From positions 82,595,914 to 82,659,913 of the forward strand of contig CM036158.1 in NCBI GenBank assembly GCA_020631735.1: a stretch of 64,000 nucleotides of DNA. The letters run 5' to 3'. This DNA comes from Saccharum officinarum (lineage: Eukaryota; Streptophyta; Magnoliopsida; Poales; Poaceae). A model generated the notes under the pieces. The model was not told where the DNA came from and did not search any database. It saw only the letters and a list, made by a program, of their open reading frames with translations. A program made the translations under genes and the position numbers. This document shows positions 1 to 12,766 of the stretch, in pieces. How positions within the stretch are numbered: the stretch's first letter is position 1; every line of letters begins with the position of its first letter.

Positions 1-3000
1 GGCTTCGTATTCCTGCCAACAGCTACCTAATAAGATTCTTTTATCCAAGACAACAGTTATCTGGGTTGAATCAGATGCAACCTCTTGGTAAAAACATGTA
101 TAAGGTACCAAGGTATGTCATCATTGGAAAATAATTCCCAAAGAAAGATGTAACGAGGCCTTAAGGACAACAAAAGTTGTAATATTCACCAAACCGCGGG
201 AAGTAGTCTACCACCAAGCGGTTGAGTAAAATTTTCCTTTGTGACTTAGTTGCACTATAAGTTGAGTTGACTTGCAGCATAACAACTTTGTCAGGCCAAC
301 TTTCACCTTGAGGCTTCCTTTTTAGGATCAAACAGCAGCTCTAAGATGGAAATCTGTTGTTTGACACTTTTCAAATTGCTTTTGATTCGTGATGGTATAA
401 ATTGATTTGCAGAAACCAAGGCTGCTCGTACATTAGGGATACGAGAAAGCAAAAGCAAATGAAAGAGTGTAAACTAGTATCTGTGAGACCTCAAAAGGGC
501 CATCCAACAGTAGATCTCGACTATTAATTTACATACCAATCCGAGGATGCACACGCTTTGAAATTGCAGGTTACTTTTGCAGGGCAAAACGCATACTTTG
601 CCTGGAGAACACTCCTACAAGGATAAGGAACCGCTTCCGAATATTCCTTGACACTTCATCCAATAAAGTTATGGACAAACCGTTGGTGGTACCTATGGGC
701 ACAAGGATACAGATCGAAACTAGGTCATGCTTTTTCTAATTCTTCGCTTTAGCTGATAGAACACCTTGCACTATCTGTGTGATTGTCCAAGATGGAATTG
801 ACTTGATCGCCATGGCTCTGAAAGATAGAGTATCACTCAAGTTGTGGCTAGTTGATTAACTTCTTGTTGGATATTGCTCTGTAAGACATAGCCCTAGTAG
901 CTACCAAAGAGTCATTATCTAACTAGAGATTAACCTTCCTATTGGTAACTAATTAGTTGTCTCTCAACACTAAAAAGTTCCAATTCTTCATTCTCGACCA
1001 CAACAACTATGGTTGATGCAGAACAGAAGGTTGCCATCGAAGTTAGTGGATAAGGAGTCACACCAAAGATGGTTGATTTCGACGGTATGGCCATTATGCA
1101 TACAAAGGTTAAGATTTACATAATGTGACGATTGATTCTTATCCAACGAATGACTTGTCCAGTAGTAAGTGTTGTGTGTCCTTTTTATCCAACAGAGCTG
1201 AGATACGTGGCTCCCTAGATGCTGGTTGTCAATACTGGGCAACTATGTAGAGTCACTTGACTACCACATATTGCAGTCTGTTAAAGTTTATGTTGGTGAC
1301 CTATTCTTTAAAGGTTATCCTCTTAGCAACTTCAGGAGGAAGCTCCACTACTTTCGGTCTAAGATATGGATCTTACGATATGATATGGAGAGATAACCCA
1401 GAAGGAACACAAGAAAATAGCACATCGTCTGCCGTTTGATAATGGATCATGACTAGAAACCGTGATACCAGCGCGTGCCAGGCAGCCAGCCATGTGTCTG
1501 CAGCCACAGGAGGCCCTTGGTTTCGTCGCGGCACCATCAGCGGCTACTCATAACACCATTACTAAACGCACAACGAAAGTGAAATTTCAAGTGGCACCAA
1601 TGGGTTGTAAGAACAAGCGCCATACAAGGAGAGATAGCAAGCAAAGATAGTCACAAGGTTTAGAATCCACAGGAAAGCTATTCGCAGATCAAAACATAGC
1701 ACAAGAGAACATAGCTTAATTGCCGAATGTGACTAAGCACGAGATTTTTACTTGATTCCACTCACGCCTAGCATTGATGAAAGTTAACTTGGTGGGTCAT
1801 TCGATAAGGGTCTTCACAAAAAGGGTTGGAAAACATCCACGGCTTATACAAACATATAGAAGAACTAAACTTTAGGCTTTCGATCAAGCAAAGGCATGGA
1901 TACAAACATTCAAGGGCTAACCACCAAGTCTACAGGCTCAGGCTCCTAAGATAGAGAACCTAATGGAAGACAACAACCATACAATTACGTATGTGAACTT
2001 TGTTCTAGGATAAAGCTATGTGACCCTCGTATGCTCACTGAGGACAAACGAGGTGACAACTAGAGCACTACCCAGATACAAACACACATACAACATCACA
2101 ATCAAGCAATCATTTGAGAAAATTCAAACGAATGGGCTTAAGCAACCAATACAAGGCACAAGGCTCACCCAAAATAAGCATTTATCTCAAGCATGAACTA
2201 ACTACAAGTTTAGCTCTAAACAAACGCTAGCTAATGGAGCCAACTTAGCATGTGCATAGAATCTGGACAGCAGCACAGTAGTTACTTGTTTCAACCATAA
2301 CTAAGGTTGTAGACATCCCACAAAGGTGATCCTAGACTTTCTAGAAAGCTTAGGAATATGACTACACTTTAGTTATTCACCAAAAGCTAATTCATAGATT
2401 AACATGACCAAAAATGCTACTATTTTAGATCTGTATCAATATGGACAGAAAACTAACAAGAACTTCAAAAATGCAAAACTGGAGTTCTAGGGACACAACA
2501 AGGCTGAGCCTTAACTTTATGTAAAGATTATTAAGTTGTCTATAACTTTCTCATTATCATATTAAGATGATTCTATAGCCAACAAGGCCAAACAAGACAA
2601 AGAAGACATCTCTGCCCCGATTCGGACAGATTCTGTCATTCCATTTTGCAAGCTCATAACTAGAGATTTATACCACCACAATTAGTGCTATAGGACATTT
2701 TGGAAAGCTTAGAAAAAGTACTACACTTCTTCTATTATCTCCAAGACATGATTCCTTATGCACATAGGTCAAACAAACCAAACATACAGATCTGTTCTGA
2801 ACATGAGCAGATTTTGACAACAACTTCTAAAATTTATAACTCCCAAACCATAAGGCCTAGGGTCTTGAAATTTTAGGACAAGCTAGATAAGTAAGTTAGC
2901 TACAATTTTGGTATTCTCTATAACTACAGAAAACACCATTATGATCACGCAAGCATCACTACAACAGAAACTGTTCTAATAGTCAACGTTCAACAAATAA

Positions 3001-4054
3001 AACAAAGCTTGCCTTTGTTCTACCTAACAAGAGAGCACACAAACATGTTATTCTAGTAGCTCTAAATTTTTGTTACCTTAGACCAATACGAATTTAATTC
3101 ATTCATGAGAACCCATAATTACTTAAGGGAGGTTTAAAGCATTGGCAAACACTTGGGTGAGCAACATAGAGTAAGACATTCATGTTTAGCTTCACACAAG
3201 AAAGATAGTGTACTACATTGATCACAAGTTACTTATCATTTGAACAAGGGTGAGAGGAGCATAGCTATGCATAAAACAACAATCATGAAGATGCATGCTT
3301 CGTCCTATTCGTCCTCACCAGATTGCCAACCTAAGGTGGCGATCACGTCCTATGTCGGTGGCATAACACGCACTCTCTCGATATATAGCTAGTCGTCAGC
3401 TACATTCGACTTACGCATTCGTGGTTAGCGTACCTGCAGAAAAGTTTCATTGCAGCCCAACATTTCCCAATATAGCACACAATGAAAGTAGAGAAGTAAA
3501 ATTCTAAGTACTCCCATGTACATATACCCCTGTATACGTACATGTAATACCAAAACTACCCGAATCTTCGATCACCCACAATTAAGTACCTTCATATATA
3601 CATGTGTGTAACATGTAAATAATCCAGTAACCAAACTAGCTCTCCCCTAGACCGAGGGTTGTACGGTCATGCTCTCACAACTCACACTTACCTGAGCGTA
3701 GGTGCGACGTTGCATAAAAGTAAACTTAGCAACATATATGGCTATTTCATATATGAAGGCTACCTCTAATCTGACACACTGGGTAGCATAGTGTGGGAGA
3801 GTTATCACACATACATACCTTGGCCTAGGCGTAGATGCAAAATTAAAAACCCCCCAAGTTAGTACTTATATAAGCCACCTAACAATCCTTATATGGGCAT
3901 AAGGAAATTGACCACTGGCATACTTAGGTTTAAAATTTAGATTTCACAAACCTATATATAACTATAAGTTGATAAAACTGATTTTATAAAACAAAACCTT
4001 TGTTTTAAATACACATATGACAAGTTTAATGTTGAATCTTGCTCCGATACCAGC
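1..4054 (-). mobile_element. Non-coding internal region of a long-LTR retrotransposon (LARD-like), partial
   Basis: This stretch lies immediately downstream, on the - strand, of a primer binding site and a 5.2-kb LTR, so it should be the 5' internal part of that element. It is AT-rich and holds no reading frame longer than 84 codons. I see no gag, protease, RT or integrase motif. Long LTRs with a non-coding internal domain are the definition of large retrotransposon derivatives (LARDs). The far end and the second LTR lie before base 1, so a coding region further away is possible. No host gene is visible here. Confidence 0.5.
4041..4052 (-). other. Primer binding site for initiator tRNA-Met
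   Basis: Read on the - strand these bases are TGGTATCGGAGC. They match the common plant PBS TGGTATCAGAGC at 11 of 12 positions. The site begins two bases after the CA that ends the adjacent LTR on the - strand, which is the usual spacing. This fixes the orientation of the element as leftward. Confidence 0.75.
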
Positions 4055-7000
4055 TGTAACAGAACCGTCCAAATTATAAGAGCACAAGTATAAAAACAAT
4101 CACCGAAGTGATCAAATTCTCACACTTGAGCCCATATAACTCCGGTAGTCCAATGAAATCACGAGAGATTTCAAACCAACCAACATACAAGCCAAGATCG
4201 TAGTGATTCAACATAACAAGTCACATGTTACAATCATTTCACAAGTAATTCAATATACATCGGAGTTCAACATAGTTATTACAAATTAACTTGAAAAGTA
4301 GCGGAAGCAAAGTAATTTGAAACTAACATTGATCTTATTTCAAATACATGCCAGTACCACGGTCGACTTCCAACAAAAGCATTAGAGATAAGGTAAATAA
4401 GAAGGATCATGCCCGTGATCACACTCCGCCACTACGGCAGGAGTCAACCAACGCTTGCAGCCGCCATGATACATCATAACCTGCAACAAGTGGGGATAAA
4501 ACCTTGAGTACGAGAAGGTACTCAGCTAGACTTACCCGTCAGAAACCAGAAATAAGGTGACACCAAAGATCATGCAAGGCTGATATAAAGTGGGGCTAGC
4601 TTGACAACATTTTGCATAAAAGCTTAATATAGATGATCAATCATTAATGCTTAAGCATCAAGTTAATTATCATTAACCTATCATCTATATTAGAACCTGT
4701 ACTAGAGCACTCACTTTATTAGGAGCAAACAATATTAACCATAGCAGGTATAAATTGAGGCAACCTTTCCATCGTGATCCAATTAACCATCCGTTTAATT
4801 TAATGGAATCTACGTTGCCGCAGCTCAAGTCAAGTGCTCACTAACCGGGAGCGACGGCGATTCGAATCGAATTCCTATCCAGCTGGAGGGGTATTTCTAA
4901 CACTCACCGTGCAGACCCCTGCCAGGGTCGCACAGGCCACTTTTTCATATGATTCAGGAATCGCGGGTCCGAATGATGTCGCGACCCCAAGGGCGACACT
5001 CTGCCAGGTGATAGGGACTCTAACCCCCCCTTGGTCTCACGCCAATGTCCCCAAGCACATCCTTTCTCTCCTCCAAGAAGCAACCTACCATTCGATTCCC
5101 GCCCTGAATCACATTACTCGGCTTCGCGGTCGGAACGACTTATCCGACCAACTAAGTGTTAGACTGCGTTCAACATGACTCAAGGACGTACAGCGAATCG
5201 GTCCTTAAACGACTCAGACGGGGATAGATTCACACCCAAGACCTCCATGCCTTGTCGCTTCACTATCATCCTCCCGCCCGGTCTCATTTCATTTTATTAA
5301 CACATGGTTCCTTTCCACGATAGCAAATATAGCCAACCGTGCCATATATGAATATCCCTATATCTCGCAGGTGACAGGAAATCACCTGACTTCTACCGCT
5401 TAAAGCAGGGCTAAGCATCTACTCGATCCTAGTAGTCTATGTAGGATTCAAGGATTCATATATCTGGACAAGGAATGATATAATGCAGCAAGGTTTCCAA
5501 CCAACTCAACAATACTTATAACATATATAGAATTAATTGCTTTAAAGATAGGAGGCTTATAATGCTCCAGGGCTTGCCTAGGATCCGACTCAAGTTAGAG
5601 TATGTCAGAAGAACTCGCTTGGCGAGCATTTCCCTTCGAGATGGATCCACCAACTCCATCTTCGGGTTTGGCTCCACCACACGTCCTTCACGTGGTGCAT
5701 CTAGCGTACCTAAATGAGATGCAAGATGCAAGTGTATGAATACAAAGAAGTGCAATAAACAAAGTAATCATGCAAGCATACCAAAGTTCACCTAAACCCT
5801 AGAGCTAATTAACTTAATCCTCAAGAAGACATAACATAGAAGCGGGCAAGCACATTAATCAAGAAACAAGTCTCACAAGATTACAGGGTACCACTCAAGT
5901 ATCATCAAAGATATGAGTCACATTTCAATACCCAAGCATGACAAAGTTAATCAAAGTACTAGAACTAGAAATTGCTACCTTCTAGACATCAAACCAACAG
6001 TTGAGTAATTTAATCATAACTGGAGATCTACAACTCCAAATGACTTGCAAGAAGACATTATGGAAAGCTTATGAAATTATATAAATTTCATTTATAAACA
6101 TCACAGCATGTTTCCAAAGTTTAACATGTCGAATTTACACAAATACCGAAACTGGTCTAACAAGACAGAGAGCAAGCAATTCTGTAACCTAACTTTAAAC
6201 AGCTATAGTTTCTAAACCATATGGCCAAATGCCACCAAATTTTTAACAGCAGCTAGATCATGAAATTCACAACAACTTTGTTATAGCACACAAGACATGA
6301 AAACATCATTTGCATAGGGTAATTAACAATATCCTCAAATCTGTTCAGAAACCTCATTTGCAAGAAATAATTATTAACTTATGTTGCAAACATATAATTA
6401 GACAAAACCAACTTTACCAACATGTCACACAAGACTAATGAACACCAGAAAACATAGTGCCCAATACTAAATAATTTCTTTTAATACATTTTCTTAATTT
6501 ATTTAGATAAGTAGGTGGAATTATGACCACATCATAAAGATGCTCAATAAATTCTACCAAAATTACAGGGGTCTACAAATGCTCTCAAAAGTCTACTATC
6601 CAAATTTCAAGCCATTTAGACAAGTAGATCAACCTCTATGAAAAAGACAAATAGCTATTGCAATAAATCATGTAAAAGCAAATTAAACCTAAAACTCAAT
6701 ATTTTCTGTGAACCCAAGGCCATATTATGAATCAATATGATAGAGAAACATCATACTCAGGTAATGGAACAATATTTTCTATTTTATCATTTATATATTA
6801 TTTATAAGCTATTTATCAAGCTATAAACAAGTTAAATCAATAACTTGAGTATAAAGTAAGCAATGACCATGAAAATTATACCACAGTACATCCCTATCAT
6901 AACAAACCTACCATAAAAATTTCACATCATTTGGAGCATCACAACTCAAGATATAAAATGACAAGTAATAAATGTAATTTTCCTTATTTAACAAGGTCAA

Positions 7001-9263
7001 ATCAAAACCCTAGGAAAACAGTGAACAATTAGTGTGTTTAATATTTTTCCTAGCAAGTACATGTCATCAAAAAATTAACAAAACAAGAATCACTATTTTT
7101 GGAGTCCTAAAACTCCAGATCTTACTCTGATTAGGTTTAAAGGCATTTCTAGAGCTCTTATTCAACTTAAATAAACACACTAGAAAACATCTATAAAAAT
7201 ATAGAATTTTATGACTCTACTGCATAGATCTCTTCTCAAGGTTTCCAAAAAGTCCCCATTTACTAATTTTGGAGTTTCCTAGCCTGAGATATGAATTTTT
7301 GAAGATTTAACATGAATTTGAAATTCAAAAACCGAATTCTTCTTACCCTACTGAATTCGCTAGGTCTACCCGATAACTCACCCGAGCCTGCTACTACTTA
7401 ACCTGACACGCGGGGCCTATCGTCCAGCCGGTCCCACACGTCAGACAGATGGACACAGAGGAGAACAACGATCTTCTTCGACCTCCCGACGCCGGCAGAG
7501 GAGGGGGGCCGGCCTTCACGGCTCCGGCGAGGGGGCTCCCCGACGGCGGCGACTAAGGGCAGCACGAGCTCCAACGTGCCCTTGAGCAACCGCAGAGCTA
7601 CATGTCTCGGCCCGCGGTGGTCCCTAGCGCTGTGGCCACCGGAGTAAGCGGCGGCGACGGCGGCGGCCCGATGTCGGTGGCCTCCGGTGAAGGTCCAGGC
7701 TGGGGAAGAGGTGCCGCGCGGGCGGCATGGTGTGGCGAAGGTGGTGCGGTGGTCCATTCAGGCAGAGGAAGGCCGAGAGTAGGTGAACGTTGGTGGCTAG
7801 GGAGCTCGGCGGCGGCGCCCATGGCGGAGCGTGCTTGCGAGCTACTGCAGCGCGAGAGGGTGAGCGAAGAGAGGGCGAGAGCGAGTGAGAGACTGAGAGG
7901 GAGCTCAGGCGTTTGCTTTGGATGAGCAAGGCGAGGCAGGACGCGCGTCAGTGGTGTGGGGCGCGAGCTCGCGCATGGCCGACACGCACTGGGCGCGTGT
8001 CACCCGTTGAGGAAATCCGTCGAGCGCGTGGCAGGTGCTGCTGTGGGTAAAATGGACACCAGTTTTGGGCCTCTTACGGGCCGAATTAGCAAACGTGCCT
8101 TAAACAAAGTTTAAAGCCCACATGAAGACCTACAATTTCTATTTAAGGTGCACTGCAATTAGGGTTATGGATTAGTGGATAATCAGGTCCAAAGTTGACA
8201 CTGTCATCTTGTTGACAGCGGTTAAGTAAACCCAACAATTGATGACCAAAACGGAGTCGAACTTCATCCATCTCTTCACCTGCTCTTCTCCAAAGAATAT
8301 ACTCCAACTTCTATTTTTGGGTCAACTCAAGTTATGTAACAAAATTTGGAGAACGTTGAATGTCAACCGGTATTGGTGCTGGAATTCCTGGACTTGGAAT
8401 ATTTCTAAGTCTGAAACAAACTGCAACAGATTCAAACTTTGGGCCATGGTTTGACTTATTTCCATGCTAAATCATGGTATGCTCCAAAAACAAAGTTTGT
8501 TGCACATAACTGAAGCTACAACTTTTATTAAAGGATCATGGACTGGTTCAGCATGGTTATGGAGATAAAGATCACCAAACATGTCAACTTATTACTACTA
8601 ACTCAGGACTTAGAATATTTTTCTAAGTGCTGAAAACAACAGCTGAATCCACATTGTGATCTCTATTTGACTAGGTTAGAGGCCAAAATAGCTCTTGACC
8701 ATTAAATAAAGTTTGTTCTACACAAGATGAACTACAACTTTTGTTTAAGGTCAAACCTCATAACTGGTACAGAAGTCAAACTTTCACTTTGGTCAAAGTA
8801 TCAACTCGATAAAGCCGAAACTAGGGTTTTAGGCCAATCGGGGCAATTTCTTGACATTTGCTCAGCATGAACCCTTCATAACTTTTGTTGTAGAGTTCAT
8901 CTAGAGTCATTTGGACAAGTTGCAAGGTTTGGCTGATGATCTACAATTCCATTCACTTAATGATGCAAGTTCCAATAGGAATGGAACTTATCATTTCATG
9001 TGACTTTTTGATTCCAAACTCCATGAAACTTTTCCAGGGCTTCATATAGATAGTTACTGATGTGAGACATGTGAAGATACTTTGATAACAACACCCAAGC
9101 ATATATCTTAAAAATGACCTATATGCAAAGAAGGGTGCAGCATCCAAGTTTAGATTAGGGTTTATTTCCATAGGTTTGACTTTGGCATCGTCATCTCTAC
9201 TAATTTATCATGTTTGAGCTTCAACCCACTACTTAATTGGTGATCAACACCTGAGGTGTTACA
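4055..9263 (-). mobile_element. 5.2-kb LTR of a Ty3/gypsy-like or LARD element
   Basis: On the - strand the segment starts TGTAACACCTCAGGTGTT and ends GGTTCTGTTACA, the TG...CA ends of an LTR. It is followed after two bases by a tRNA-Met primer binding site. The length is 5209 bp. The LTR is non-coding: the small open frames at 4834-5178 and in the GC-rich block 7400-7930 overlap in several frames on both strands and match no family I know. The second LTR is outside the window, so target duplication and age cannot be read. Positions 5481-9263 recur as 31754-35530. Confidence 0.7.
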
Positions 9264-10155
9264 GGGGCTGCAGAGCGGCCTCTTCTGCATGGGGTCACCA
9301 GCTCCATCCACAAATGGATTCTAGGTGAAAACCCTACCCACCAGCTCTAGGCTAGTGGCGATGGTGCAGCTAGCATCATCTACCTCCTTGGAGGCGTCGT
9401 TGAAGATTTCGTTCGTCGCACGTGCCATGGTGACACTGTGACAGGCCTGGGGGCAAAAGCCCTACTCATGTGCTTCTTTTCGATGATGGTGGCGTCCGTG
9501 GATGTCACTCTCCTTCGTGAAGGCATCGTTGAAGCACTCTTGTGGTTGTGCCTCTGCTTTATCTTCTGCTCCTCTCGCCGGAGTTGCTCCTTTGCCGCTA
9601 GGGCATGTGTGTGCTTCAACTCTTCTTCGCAATGGTCTATTCAGCTGCTTGGTGTTGCCGCAGTCATTGGTTGTTGGTAGCATATTCTTTGCCGCTACCA
9701 CTCTTCTTACGGATACTTTGTCGTCGTTGCTGCTCTGGCAGATGCTTTGCCGTTGACGTCGCCTTGGTCTTCCCTCTCTGGCAGATGCTTTGCTGCCGTG
9801 AGCGTGATGGCCCCTCGTCTTGTGGATGCTTGTCGCAGTGCTGCTGGGGCGGATATTGTCACTGAAGTCTCATCTTCTCTTGGTGGATGCTTTGCTACCA
9901 TGGCTTCACCTCCTATGTTGGCAAGCAAGCATTGATGTTTCTTTCCTTTGTAGGTTCAGTCAGTTAGGGTAGTGGTGGATGGGCCTCTTCTTACCACCGT
10001 TCTTTCTATTCTGATGTCGCTTAGGTTTCTAACCACTTTCTATATGATTCTGTAACTGGCACTATAGGTTCTCCCATAGCTGCATTATGTAAGCCATTCT
10101 TTTGGCACTCTTTCTTCTTAATGAAATACGTGTGAAGTCATGTTCTCAAAAAAAA
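9264..10155 (+). mobile_element. 3' part of a poly-A non-LTR retroposon (LINE/SINE-like), element A
   Basis: The segment abuts the LTR end at 9263 and finishes with eight A at 10148-10155, just after a TTAATGAAATACG stretch typical of grass LINE tails. It shares a GGTGAAAACCCTACCC block, a GGAGGCGTCG block and ATGCTTTG hairpin motifs with element B at 25355-26928. The start is sharp at the LTR boundary, so the LTR retrotransposon probably inserted into this older retroposon and its 5' part lies beyond the window. The small overlapping frames in it are not conserved between A and B. Confidence 0.6.
9737..9899 (+). repeat. Hairpin motifs with ATGCTTTG loop in retroposon A
   Basis: Three short hairpins share the loop ATGCTTTG. 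The one at 9780-9797 has the perfect stem GGCAG/CTGCC. The one at 9882-9899 has GGTGG/CTACC, fully paired with one G-U. The one at 9737-9754 is degenerate (GGCAG/CCGTT). A decayed relative, ACGG-ATACTTTG-TCGT, is near 9715. They correspond to the seven-hairpin array in element B. Confidence 0.7.
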
Positions 10156-12051
10156 GGAATGCGAAGGGAGACCAAGGAGGGAGGCAATCGAGATGACCAA
10201 GGGTCTACGAGGTGAATCGGAATAAATGAAAACTACCTTCCAGAATCAGAGGTCATGGGGTCTTGTCGTCTTGACTTTGCCTATACCTATAGAATTAAGA
10301 CGTTTTCTACAGAACGTGTTAAGAAGTGTGGCTACGCAAGATCGGGTACTTGGCATATACACATTTTAGAAAGCGTTACAAAGGGAACGTATCTAGAGGA
10401 GGGTCTTTCTTATAGTCTACAAACATACATCATTTTTACCAACTAGTCTTTTTTAAAAGATCTAGTTGCCTGGCTTGATTAATAATAATAAGAAGGTATC
10501 ATACAACAGTTGGTTACATGCGCGAGCAGCGCTCCCTACTGCAGCCTAGGCTGCAGAGGTTCTGGTTTACAAAGGCTAATTATTCACTACCTAGTCGAAT
10601 GACCATTAGTGGTCTGAGAGCTGCCCCTTCTACCAAGTACCAGTAGTGCCTAATATCCTTAATCTCCATGAACGTAGCCTTTGCTGATCTCCTATCGCAA
10701 GATGATAGCCAACCTAAAGTTCCACCACTGCTTAAATCCGACGTACTTCCATCTTCCCCATTACGCACATCATAAGGGAGAAAAGACCCTAACTCCATCG
10801 GTTGAGGATTGGTCGGTGATGGCACTGAACTAACAACCATTGATCAAACTGGCACTACAACTTTTTGGGCAGCAGCAGCTCATTTGACCTCCATCTTCGT
10901 AGCATCAGACTCCTCAACTATCGCCACTAGGGCCTTATGTTACAATTGAAGTCTATAGGCACATTATAATATAACCACCTCACAAACATTCTTTTAGCGC
11001 CCGAGAGGGGTCTTAGAGGTGCAAGAGCATGCCAGAGGGGATGAAGAGAGCCAACCGGGGTGCATAAGGGTTTGAAGCGACAATGAACCATGCCTCTGGC
11101 AACTGGTCGTAGGCTCAACACATAACAACAACCAACCGGGATACCGAATAGCATTATATTGCTACCAAGTCGCCCTGTCTTCAGCGTGGCTCTGTCTTCA
11201 CAAACATTCTTCTAGTACCTCTCACGTATCATCTTGGCTACAAAATGGAAGGTGTATGTGGAGACATTTCTCCCACAGAGAATACATAGTTGAGACTATA
11301 GCCAAATGGCTGGTACACATGCAAGCATGGACAGATCTAGGGGTATCCCTAGGTATTCCTAGGAATAGCCAACTTTTTTGAAGCACTCTTAAGTATATAT
11401 GTATGTATACTTATATATAATAAACGTACAATGAAGTATTCTCTAGTATTTTCGCTAATTTTAGCCCACAACGGCAAAGAACGTTCTATCGGTCTAGCTC
11501 CCAACCTCCCCACCTCACAAGTCGAGCCACTAGGCCCATGAGGCCTCTCCACCCTTTCCTCCCTGGTCGCACCCATGGTGCCCTCATGCCCTGCCCCTGT
11601 CCACCCAACCACATGACTCCACGACTCCTCAACCATGCGAGTTAGTAAGTCCTGAGTGCGAGGCTATTCCTCAATCTCCATTCCAAAATCTCTAACCCTA
11701 ATCGACTGGTGGTGCACGCATCTGGTGTGCGGAGCGATTGCGGCCTCTCAGTGCCTAGGCTATGCCTGCATGGTAGATGGTGGCTCAACGGCCAAGAGGC
11801 TAGAGGTAACAGCTGAGCAGCGGCCCACCAGGCACAGAGGCAAGCAAAGCAAGGTGAATTTTTTAACGTGGGAATAAGCAAAGTTGAAATCCTAGATCCA
11901 CACTGCATGCAAGAGACCTAAGCTTTCTCCTGTGTCCGTGGAGGCATGCAGACATATGTTTTATGACAAACATTGGTGGTAAAGGGGATCAACAGTTGAG
12001 AATCAATGAATTGATAGTTAGGTGGATCCAACGTCCAGAAAGAATATTAAC
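10156..12051. other. Intergenic, no recognisable gene
   Basis: I find no gene or bounded transposon here. Open frames of up to 95 codons occur on the - strand (10580-10840, 10927-11154, 11349-11636, 11642-11908). None carries a motif I recognise and none has splice-site context that would join them. The sequence is mixed in composition and looks like decayed repeat material. Confidence 0.4.
10539..10556. repeat. Perfect 18-bp palindrome
   Basis: CTGCAGCCTAGGCTGCAG equals its own reverse complement over all 18 bases. No flanking context gives it a function. It recurs unchanged in copy 2. Confidence 0.9.
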
Positions 12052-12383
12052 GTGTCAGTATAATAACCGACAGTGATATGAAAATATCATTGTTAGGTTG
12101 TGGCTTGACCAGTCGGCTAGAACATATCACTGCCGGATTGTAGCATGAGCCAGCAGTGATATCATAGCTATCACTGTCGGTTCGTAGCACGAACCGATAG
12201 TGAAATATCGCTGCCAGGTGGTGGTTTGAGCCAGCATGATAGGTGTAATCATTGTTGGGTGATTAGTTTCCTGCCAAGTTTCTGGCTCCTAGGCTTATGA
12301 CTCGACAGTGATAACTAATCACTGTCGACTCCAAAACAATAGGAAGTGATGCTCCGACAGTGATTGCATGTTCTGGCATAGTG
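12052..12383. mobile_element. Degraded non-autonomous CACTA element
   Basis: The right end reads TGCCAGAACATGCAATC after CACTA on the - strand (TAGTG at 12379-12383). The body holds inverted and direct copies of an ATCACTG(C/T)CGG motif, for example near 12090, 12150, 12175 and 12300, as in CACTA subterminal arrays. The left terminus has lost a clear CACTA, so the start is approximate. No coding sequence is present. Confidence 0.55.
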
Positions 12384-12766
12384 ACTCCTGGATGCTTATG
12401 GGGATCTCATATGGTCCTTTTCATCACTCTTCCATCAGTTCTTCCCAAGGAGACATATGATCATCACATTAGCACAGTTCACTACATCAAAAAGGGATAA
12501 ATGAAACCTCCACAATATTTAGCGAAGAGGACTCAAGAAAAAACTTTAATCAAAATTATCTCTTCTATTTTGAAGATTTCTTTTCCATTGACACAATAAA
12601 TTCCTTCCTGCAAATACATTGTATGTACTATACATTTTAAACTTTTTCTTCATCTCAACCTACATGTAATTTGCATCGCTAACATAATATTGGGTAATAC
12701 TTCAAATTTAATTCCATTCATCCTACACTTTTCTAAATATTGGTTTCCTCAAATTTGTGCAGTAAA

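Noticed and set aside
4834..5178. 114-codon frame in the LTR
   Set aside because: It has no recognisable motif, a non-ATG start, and lies on the strand opposite to the element's transcription.
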